Shown here: piece by piece, positions 58,437-64,000 of the stretch
How the letters are laid out: the number at the start of each line of letters is the position of its first letter
Numbering within the stretch: position 1 is the stretch's first letter
Source of the DNA: Aureispira sp. CCB-E
GTDB lineage: Bacteria > Bacteroidota > Bacteroidia > Chitinophagales > Saprospiraceae
Length of the DNA stretch: 64,000 nt
Reading direction: 5' to 3'
Assembly: GCF_031326345.1 (NCBI RefSeq)
Contig: NZ_CP133671.1
Coordinates: 1,488,001 to 1,552,000 of the forward strand
Translations under genes and position numbers: made by a program
Notes under the pieces: generated by a model
Databases searched by the model: none
Seen by the model: only the letters and a program-made list of their open reading frames with translations
What the model was told of the DNA's origin: nothing

Positions 58437-59131
58437 TGCACAAAGTAGCATACGGAACAGAAGATATTGAATTTAAGGTTGCCTTCTCTGATAGAAAGAC
58501 ATTGGAAATAAGTGTGCTCCCTGATGCAACGGTAGAAGTTGTTGCACCTCAAGAAGCAAACTTAGAAAGGATTAAACAGAAGGTATTAAAACGTGGTTAT
58601 TGGATCTTAGAACAAAAACGATTCTTCATGTCTCTTCATCCATACGAAGCTGAGAAAGAGTACGTCAATGGAGAAACGCACTTTTATATTGGAAGGCGTT
58701 ATCGTTTGAAGATAATCGAGGGTTCTGCTTCTTCTGTGAAGCTTAAGGGAAAATTTATTGAGGTTATTACTCCTGATAAAGAAAAAACTTCAAAAATTAA
58801 GCAACAGCTTCATAATTGGTATAAGCTTCAAGCAAAACGAAGGTTTGAAGAGCGACTGAAAGTAAATTATAATAAAATAAAGGTTGAAGGTATTGCCTTC
58901 CCAAAACTTACAATTAGAGTATTACACAAGCGTTGGGGAAGTTGTACGAAACATGGAATCACACTCAATCTAAATCTAATCAAAGCGCCAGTTTATTGTA
59001 TTGATTATGTTATCATGCACGAGCTTTGTCATTTGAAAGTGCCGAACCATTCTCCCGCATTTTATAGGTTGAAGGAGAAATATATGGTTGATTGGAAGGA
59101 GAGGAAGCTAGTACTAGAAGGAGTTAGGTAA
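58436..59131 (+). CDS. SprT/YgjP-like DUF45 metalloprotease
   Basis: The 231-residue protein ends in the zinc site HELCH (residues 195-199) with the following HSPAFY (third ligand region), plus the upstream WGSCTKHG signature of the YgjP/DUF45 family. Such proteins often follow hsdR in type I operons. The start ATG overlaps the hsdR stop. The target protein is unknown. Confidence 0.9.
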   Translation: MHKVAYGTEDIEFKVAFSDRKTLEISVLPDATVEVVAPQEANLERIKQKVLKRGYWILEQKRFFMSLHPYEAEKEYVNGETHFYIGRRYRLKIIEGSASSVKLKGKFIEVITPDKEKTSKIKQQLHNWYKLQAKRRFEERLKVNYNKIKVEGIAFPKLTIRVLHKRWGSCTKHGITLNLNLIKAPVYCIDYVIMHELCHLKVPNHSPAFYRLKEKYMVDWKERKLVLEGVR

Positions 59132-59576
59132 TCTTATTAAGTGCCAATTTCCCATATCCAGCAATCCTCCTGGTCTGGACCAAAAGATTCACTACTAAAA
59201 ATTACCTTTTTGTTTACTAACTTTTTTCTAACTTATCATACAATCTACATCACTACCTTAAATATGCTAATCTAATTTACTAAAATTGTCAGATTAAGTC
59301 GTGACTACTTCACTTCATACATACTAAAAACACACTTTTTTGATTTTTATAGCTCTGCAATGTGTAATGATAGCCAACGGTCGTATATATTCCGTGACAC
59401 TGCGCCATGCGACGCTACTAATTTAAACCAAAGAAAGCAAAATCGCAGATTTTGGGCGTAATTTATTCTCTAGTACGAGCAAAATCTGCGATTTTGCGTC
59501 TCCAGTTCATGCGTTAGTGGTTAAAGAATGTACTTTTAAAGTGGCATGGTAATATATACTTTGTTGTCCACAGTTT
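59132..59576. other. Spacer with an 18-bp perfect inverted repeat
   Basis: GCAAAATCGCAGATTTTG (59437-59454) and CAAAATCTGCGATTTTGC (59480-59497) are exact inverses. Imperfect flanking arms with CACTGCGCCATG and CATGCGTTAGTGG extend the structure. No gene is supportable; it marks the end of the restriction operon. Confidence 0.6.
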
Positions 59577-60071
59577 TTATAAATGACGTAATGAGTAGGT
59601 TAGTTCTTTTTTTATAGTGTCAAAGCCAACCCATATTTGGCTTGGTTCAAAGTCTTCCACAGTTTCAATAATTTGATTTGTGAATATGAAGCCTTCTTTA
59701 GATTTATGCCAAAGTCCTTTTGTGCCAATTTCTTGAAATAGTTGTTTCGCTGTTTTAAATTCAGAGGAATCTAGTCTGAGATAAAAGTCTTCGGATTTCC
59801 AATAATTTCTTAAGGTTTTAATAGTTTGGATGGTTTTATGACTTTCATTTTCGTCAAACTTTATTATAAACTCAAACCAATAGTCTGAGTCAAACGCGTT
59901 TTCTGTATGGGCAATGGTATCTCTTAATATTTTGAAATTGTCAGAAATAGTTAGGGTTGTATTTTCTTTTATTATAGCAATCATTTCTTCTTTTGACAAA
60001 GCACTGCTTCCTAGAGTACAGTATATTACGGACGATATAATAATAATAAGAGCTAAATATTTTAGTTTCAT
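59577..60071 (-). CDS. Small exported protein of unknown function
   Basis: The 164-residue protein starts with a hydrophobic signal (LALIIIISSVIYCTLGSS). The remainder is helical/beta mixed with no family I recognise (KEEMIAIIKENTTLTI, FTNQIIETVEDFEPSQ). Its ATG overlaps the stop of the upstream gene by four bases (ATGA), so the two are co-translated and probably work together. Confidence 0.6.
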   Translation of the reverse strand: MKLKYLALIIIISSVIYCTLGSSALSKEEMIAIIKENTTLTISDNFKILRDTIAHTENAFDSDYWFEFIIKFDENESHKTIQTIKTLRNYWKSEDFYLRLDSSEFKTAKQLFQEIGTKGLWHKSKEGFIFTNQIIETVEDFEPSQIWVGFDTIKKELTYSLRHL

Positions 60072-61045
60072 TTTTTTGATTTTTCTACACTATTTTCTAG
60101 AAATTCAAGAAATATTTGAATGTCAGGAGTGTAGCCTCTCTGATCTAATTTTTCTTTTTCAGGAGTAATGATAATAAAATGAGGTTGAGACATTCTATTA
60201 AACTCAATAAATTGAAATTCACTATTTCGTTTACCGATAGTTGTTATCTCTTTTCCATAAAGTTTTGAGAATTTAGTTCTTTCCTCAGCTGAAAGTTTTG
60301 TCCGATCATCTACATAATGAACGGAAAGGATAAAATTTTCTTTTAAGTAATTTATTATGGAAGGGGAAATGAAAACGTTTTCTTCCATTTTACGACAGTT
60401 GATGGCACCAAAACCATTAAAATAAACTAATACAAGTTTATTTTCCTTTTTAGCTCTGATTAAATTTTCTTCAAAATCATTTTCTATAAGATAACCTGTA
60501 TCATCTAATGGATGAATGTCCTTTAATGTTGGAGGGGGATATTTTTTTCTATAAGCTTCAAATAATTCTTCATAAGTGATGATTAACTCCTCTCCTGTTT
60601 TTTCAAAAGATTCTTTAATGAAACCTTCTATTTTGTTACATTCTGCTTCTTCCACACCCAATTCAAGTAACAATTTTTTGTCTTTATGCCAGTTTTTAAT
60701 TTCGACTTTTTTAGAAGCTAATTCTATAGATTTGAAATATATTTCTCTTTGTTTTTGATACTCTTCAGTGCTTTTTAGCTCATCATATTTCTTGGTTAAA
60801 TCTCTAAATGTTAATGGTTCCTCTTTTTCCATAGATAGTTGAATTAGGAGCATGCCAAGTATCCCTTTTTGTAAATCATATTCATCTATATTATACTCTT
60901 TACAATCAAGCAACTTTATAAGATTTTCTTGTAAGGAGAGGATGTCATTTGGGTCCATTTTTTCATTTAAAAGATCCTTACATGGTTGGGCTTCTGAGGT
61001 GAAAATAATTGAGATAAATAGCAGAAAGAAGATACTTTTTTTCAT
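60068..61045 (-). CDS. Exported thioredoxin-fold protein, DsbD C-domain-like, one active-site Cys missing
   Basis: The 325-residue protein has a signal peptide, a helical middle region and a C-terminal thioredoxin-like domain (about 200-325). The site reads FNGFGAINCRKMEENVF. In the DsbD C-terminal domain the matching stretch is usually FTGxxCVNCRKME, a CxxC; here the first Cys is Ala and only the second remains. The cis-Pro may be in RMSQPHFIIIT. A one-Cys site could bind or exchange thiols but not run a normal disulfide cycle. Partner is the downstream small exported protein. Confidence 0.68.
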   Translation of the reverse strand: MKKSIFFLLFISIIFTSEAQPCKDLLNEKMDPNDILSLQENLIKLLDCKEYNIDEYDLQKGILGMLLIQLSMEKEEPLTFRDLTKKYDELKSTEEYQKQREIYFKSIELASKKVEIKNWHKDKKLLLELGVEEAECNKIEGFIKESFEKTGEELIITYEELFEAYRKKYPPPTLKDIHPLDDTGYLIENDFEENLIRAKKENKLVLVYFNGFGAINCRKMEENVFISPSIINYLKENFILSVHYVDDRTKLSAEERTKFSKLYGKEITTIGKRNSEFQFIEFNRMSQPHFIIITPEKEKLDQRGYTPDIQIFLEFLENSVEKSKK

Positions 61046-61151
61046 AGGGTTTGTTTTTAGGTTTAACTAAGCTAAGAATTGGTAACTAATTGTGGACAAC
61101 TACTTGCTAAACGCAATAGTCTATTGTGTTTATTTCTAATATAGAGATATC

Positions 61152-61475
61152 CTAAATTATTAAAAAATCTAAAGGGCTAGCAATTTTTTTTAAATTTTGT
61201 TTAGAGATATGAGTATATATTTCCGTAGTTTTAATGGAATTATGTCCTAGTAAGGTTTGAATATATCTTAAATTGACGCCTCTTTCCAATAAATGGGTGG
61301 CAAAACTATGTCTCAATGTATGTATCGTTCCATTTTTTCCAATTTTCGCTTTAACTAAAGCTCTTTTAAAAATAGCTTGGACACTACTTTTACTATATCT
61401 ACCAGCATTAACTCCTTCAAATAACCAAAAAGAAGGTTTGTAATTAATATAATATTCTCTTAAAGTTAGGAGCAA
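61152..61475 (-). pseudogene. Tyrosine recombinase, C-terminal fragment
   Basis: The 107-residue fragment includes the catalytic C-terminal part of phage-type integrases: [15 protein letters not shown] (His-x-x-Arg), [15 protein letters not shown] (His and the Tyr nucleophile). The N-terminal domains and the first catalytic Arg are missing. A stop codon lies directly before the TTG that opens the fragment, so it is truncated rather than simply mis-started. It sits next to a tRNA 3' end, the usual place for an integrase gene. Confidence 0.75.
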
Positions 61476-61611
61476 TTACTTTTTAACAAAAAAGCAGCTT
61501 AACTTTTTGCCCACTTTTTTGTAGGAATTCCAGTATTAGTTTGGGTGCAAAAATAGTATAAAAATGTGAGTATAAAGAATGCTATAGAAGGTCAAACAAG
61601 ATAATTTAAAA

Positions 61612-61683
61612 CCAACAAAAAGCGGCTACAACAAAGTCATAGCCGCAAGAAACGTCATAAAACACCATCCTAATTAGTAGCTC
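61612..61683 (+). repeat. 72-bp direct repeat, right copy (possible attachment site)
   Basis: It matches 44234-44305 at 70 of 72 positions. It contains a perfect GCGGCTA/TAGCCGC hairpin, which would also act as a small stem after the tRNA. The last six bases are the tRNA 3' end. Confidence 0.7.
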
Positions 61684-61750
61684 CATAGGGAATCGAACCC
61701 CAATTTGCAGATTCGTATTCTGCTGTCCTAATCCGTTAGACGATAGAGCT
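61678..61750 (-). tRNA. tRNA-Arg (anticodon ACG)
   Basis: On the minus strand the 73-nucleotide sequence folds as a cloverleaf. The acceptor is AGCTCTA with TGGAGCT (one G-U) and discriminator A. The D stem is GTCT with GGAC, the anticodon stem GCAGA with TCTGC around loop ATACGAA, and the T stem TGGGG with CCCTA around TTCGATT. The anticodon ACG specifies arginine; A34 would be inosine after TadA. The CCA is not encoded. Confidence 0.72.
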
Positions 61751-62198
61751 GTTTGAGTATAGAGTGTTTGTAAATTTGAAAATGAGTCAACAGGGAATAC
61801 CTCATTATTAGTCCTTTTAACAAAGCGTTGTACTGACTCACTTCAAATTTTAGATACATTCCTCCTTTTTTAATGATTCTTTCATAACTTAACTCAAGCC
61901 TAGGAAGTTAGAATCTTGGTCTGTTGACTATTTTTTGCAAAAGAGTAATTTAGAATTGCAAACAATTGTTTTATTAAGAAGAATATTCTCCAAGTGAATA
62001 ATCAACAGCCAAGATGGTAAAAATAATGACCCAAAACATAGCAACTAGTTTTGTATAGAAGTATCTGTATTCCGCTTGAAATTTTTTAGAGGGGTTAGCA
62101 CCATACTTCTTTCAAGTGTGTACGTGATTTGATATAAGTAGAAGAACCAATTAGGAGCTCATACTTATCTTCTATAGAATTAAGAAATAATTATTAGA
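61751..62198. other. Gene-free spacer between two tRNAs
   Basis: About 450 bp with no supportable gene. A short AGTCAACAG/CTGTTGACT inverted pair occurs near 61783 and 61919. Otherwise AT-rich. Confidence 0.4.
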
Positions 62199-62269
62199 CG
62201 CACAGACGGGACTCGAACCCATAGCCAAGGCTTATGAGACCTTGATGTTTGCCTTTACACCACCGTGCG
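62199..62269 (-). tRNA. tRNA with CAU anticodon (Met or Ile2)
   Basis: On the minus strand CGCACGG pairs with CTGTGCG (acceptor), GTGT with ACAT (D), AAGGT with GCCTT around loop CTCATAA, and ATGGG with CCCGT around TTCGAGT. The anticodon CAU fits Met, or Ile if the C is modified to lysidine; the stem is not the GGG/CCC initiator type. The base at the discriminator position is T, which is unusual. It may be element-borne. Confidence 0.65.
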
Positions 62270-62524
62270 TTGAGTAACGATATATTTTATTAACCTTGTG
62301 GAAAAGGCGGGATTGGAATTTTTATTTTCTATTCCATTTTAAACCATTTTATTATACATATAAAGAGACATTATCTGTCTCACTTTTTGTCTCAGCTGCA
62401 AGAACATATTATAATTTTGCAAAAAATGGTTGACTGTATGTTGTCACTTATGAAGAGTAAACTGGGATTTTGTGAATTTAGTTCTCATGGTTTTATTTTT
62501 TTGCCAAAAATTTGCTTTTTTTTT

Positions 62525-62847
62525 TCCAACATCCAACAAGCTATATAACTAATAAAGGGTCTATTTAGTATAAGTAGTTAATAATTAGTAAGTAATAGTA
62601 AAATAATAACTAAAAAAAGTACTAAAAAGCTGTTGGAGTCTGTTGGAAATAACGCCTTATCTGTTGGATAAGTTCAACTTCTCGAAAAAAAAAGTAAAAA
62701 TGGAGGAAAATCTATATTCCTACAAGTTGTAGGAAAAAAGCCTTGTTTTTCCAACAAAAAGCCGATTTATCCAACTTATTTCAACAGTGTAGGAGTTTTA
62801 TTTTGCTGATTTGCAGTTATTTATGTTGATAAATGGGCTTTGTTGGA
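62525..62847. promoter_or_regulatory. Cluster of TGTTGGA/TCCAACA motifs
   Basis: Exact copies occur at 62525, 62532 (tandem), 62631, 62641, 62662, 62750 and 62841, in both orientations, with near copies at 62770 and 62824. No ORF lies in 62270-62935. Such a cluster is like iterons of a replication origin or an operator array. Confidence 0.6.
62717..62735. promoter_or_regulatory. Perfect 19-bp palindrome, operator-like
   Basis: TTCCTACAA-G-TTGTAGGAA is a perfect odd palindrome with a single central base. It sits inside the TGTTGGA cluster. Confidence 0.55.
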
Positions 62848-62935
62848 ATTTTGCGACTTCAAAATATATATAAGCACTATAATTATAAAAAGAGCACAAA
62901 AGTTATTTTTAAAAAAAGTCACAAAATAATTTTTA

Positions 62936-63151
62936 CTAGCCTTTTTTAAGCCTCAAAAACAGCAGTTCAATGATACTTTCTTTATTAGTTAAAGATTGTC
63001 TCAATTGAATGATCTCCTGGTTTTGCTTTTCGATGATTTTAAAAAGTTCTTCTTCTTGCTTCTTGGTGTGTTCTGGTTGGAGCGTATTATTAGAGTTGCT
63101 TAACTCTGAATTATTGATAAAGGTATTACCATCTCCAATAACGATATTCAT
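62936..63151 (-). CDS. Short HTH-less paralogue of the adjacent repressor
   Basis: I use the internal ATG giving MNIVIGDGNTFINNSELSNS; an ATG 18 codons upstream would add a hydrophobic stretch. The 71-residue protein has the linker GDGNTFINNSELSNSNNT, then a coiled coil (KKQEEELFKIIEKQNQEII) ending in KESIIELLFLRLKKG. The linker closely matches that of the next protein (DGNTIINNSKLTNSNNT). There is no DNA-binding domain. It may pair with the repressor's coiled coil and change its activity, an inference. Confidence 0.6.
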   Translation of the reverse strand: MNIVIGDGNTFINNSELSNSNNTLQPEHTKKQEEELFKIIEKQNQEIIQLRQSLTNKESIIELLFLRLKKG

Positions 63152-63274
63152 ATTTAGAGTCAGGGTTAAAATAATGATATTATATTTTTCAGGTTGTGCT
63201 TTCATGTATCTAAAAAAACACGAATATTTTTTTGTTTAGTTCCCCGAAAAATAAAGATATATTTCCTTTATATA

Positions 63275-63811
63275 TTACTTGCCCTGTAACAATGAAATAA
63301 TCATTTCCTTGTCTTTTATTTGATTCTCTAAAGTGGCTATATTGCCCTCTAGTACTGACTTAGACTCTTCTAAGATTAATTTAGACTCTCGTAATAATTG
63401 GTTGGCGGTTTGTTCTATTTGGATCTCTTTTTTTAAAGATTTGATTTCTACCTTTAAGCTTTTTATCTCTGCTTTTAGCTCCTTCAGCTTTGAGTCGTTC
63501 TCACTTTGAATAACTGTATTATCTCCAGTATTGGTATTGTTACTGTTGGTTAATTTGCTGTTATTAATTATTGTATTACCGTCTTTATTAGGTTGGTATC
63601 CTTCCTGCATCATTTCACCAGCTCCTATTAATAGCCAATTAATATTAATTCCCATCTCTGCTAAGGGGGTTAATACTTTTGAGCTTGGTAAACCATCTCC
63701 TTTTACAATCCGATTGAAAGCTGATTGTGTAACTCCTAGCTCATCAGCTAATTGAGTTACATTTTTTTTTGAATAAAAAAGGTATAGTTTAAGTCTTTCA
63801 GATATAGACAT
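63275..63811 (-). CDS. HTH repressor-like protein with coiled-coil tail
   Basis: The 178-residue protein opens with a Cro/CI-type helix-turn-helix (NVTQLADELGVTQSAFNRIV, about residues 17-40) and LAEMGININWLLIGAGEM, the typical end of phage-type repressors. A linker (DGNTIINNSKLTNSNNTNTG) leads to a long coiled coil (about 107-178). It lacks the LexA-like peptidase. Multimerisation is likely. It is probably the control protein of the mobile element remnants in this part. Confidence 0.82.
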   Translation of the reverse strand: MSISERLKLYLFYSKKNVTQLADELGVTQSAFNRIVKGDGLPSSKVLTPLAEMGININWLLIGAGEMMQEGYQPNKDGNTIINNSKLTNSNNTNTGDNTVIQSENDSKLKELKAEIKSLKVEIKSLKKEIQIEQTANQLLRESKLILEESKSVLEGNIATLENQIKDKEMIISLLQGK

Positions 63812-63844
63812 TTACAGAAGAATTAGGATAAAATAAATAATCTA

Positions 63845-63947
63845 ATTTTCTCTTTTTTAGAGAAAATGTTGTTTTTAAGCTAAAAAAGTCTTTAATTTGT
63901 ATTATCAACAATAACTACTTAGTGGAATGAGCCAATTATTGTTGATA
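63845..63947. promoter_or_regulatory. Palindromic sites upstream of the repressor gene
   Basis: ATTTTCTCT/AGAGAAAAT (63845-63853, 63859-63867) and TATCAACAATAA/TTATTGTTGATA (63903-63914, 63936-63947) are perfect inverted repeats 35-140 bases before the repressor start. They are candidate operators; binding is not shown. Confidence 0.45.
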
Positions 63948-64000
63948 GAAAAAGTTCTAAATATTTGACCAAGCAAGGTACTAACTTTTTGCTTTAGGCT

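Overview
The window looks like chromosome of a Bacteroidota bacterium, probably a Saprospiria-type marine gliding bacterium. The base composition is AT-rich. Several secreted proteins end in type IX secretion (T9SS) sorting domains, there is a SusC/SusD outer-membrane pair, and rnpA-yidD is a normal chromosomal pair. The species cannot be named from the sequence alone.

Layout. 1-11 kb is mostly housekeeping: the trxB 3' end, an orphan PtuB-like HNH protein, a biotin-dependent acyl-CoA carboxylase beta chain, an LRR protein, a ppGpp-hydrolase-like HD protein, a sirtuin, a NUDIX hydrolase and a NatAB-type ABC exporter. 11-20.5 kb holds secreted proteins, a two-part protein ending in DUF1697, a small ArsR/membrane/SDR cluster, a lipoprotein, an acyltransferase, yidD and rnpA. 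20.7-28.8 kb is a leftward cluster: DUF2064/TIGR04282 glycosyltransferase, SusC, SusD, sodium:solute symporter and a degenerate calcineurin-fold protein. 29.4-36.6 kb is one 2403-residue T9SS adhesin built on near-identical 94-residue calcium-binding-type repeats.

38.1-42.8 kb is the most interesting part. An ECF sigma factor of SigZ type with a five-cysteine tail is followed by an ArsM-type arsenite methyltransferase, a PatB/MalY-type C-S lyase, a membrane-anchored thioredoxin-fold protein and a CcdA-like membrane protein. The lyase and the thioredoxin-fold protein both begin with a MENSN...CC...CCP tag and end in cysteine-rich tails. Three promoters (before the sigma factor, arsM and the thioredoxin-fold gene) share TTGC(G/A)TC-N15-CGTCTATA with exactly the same spacing, and they share little else. 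I infer a self-contained, autoregulated thiophilic-metalloid (probably arsenic) response system with no anti-sigma gene.

44.2-61.7 kb looks like a genomic island. A 72-bp direct repeat (70/72 identical) lies at both ends. The right copy runs into the 3' end of a tRNA gene next to a truncated tyrosine recombinase. Inside are a TlpA-like protein, a T9SS SBBP-repeat protein and a type I restriction-modification operon (hsdM, fic, fic, hsdS, hsdR, metalloprotease) with two Fic AMP-transferase genes between hsdM and hsdS. The last 2 kb holds a second tRNA (CAU), a noncoding stretch with seven exact TGTTGGA/TCCAACA motifs, and a phage-type repressor with a shorter paralogue that lacks the DNA-binding domain.
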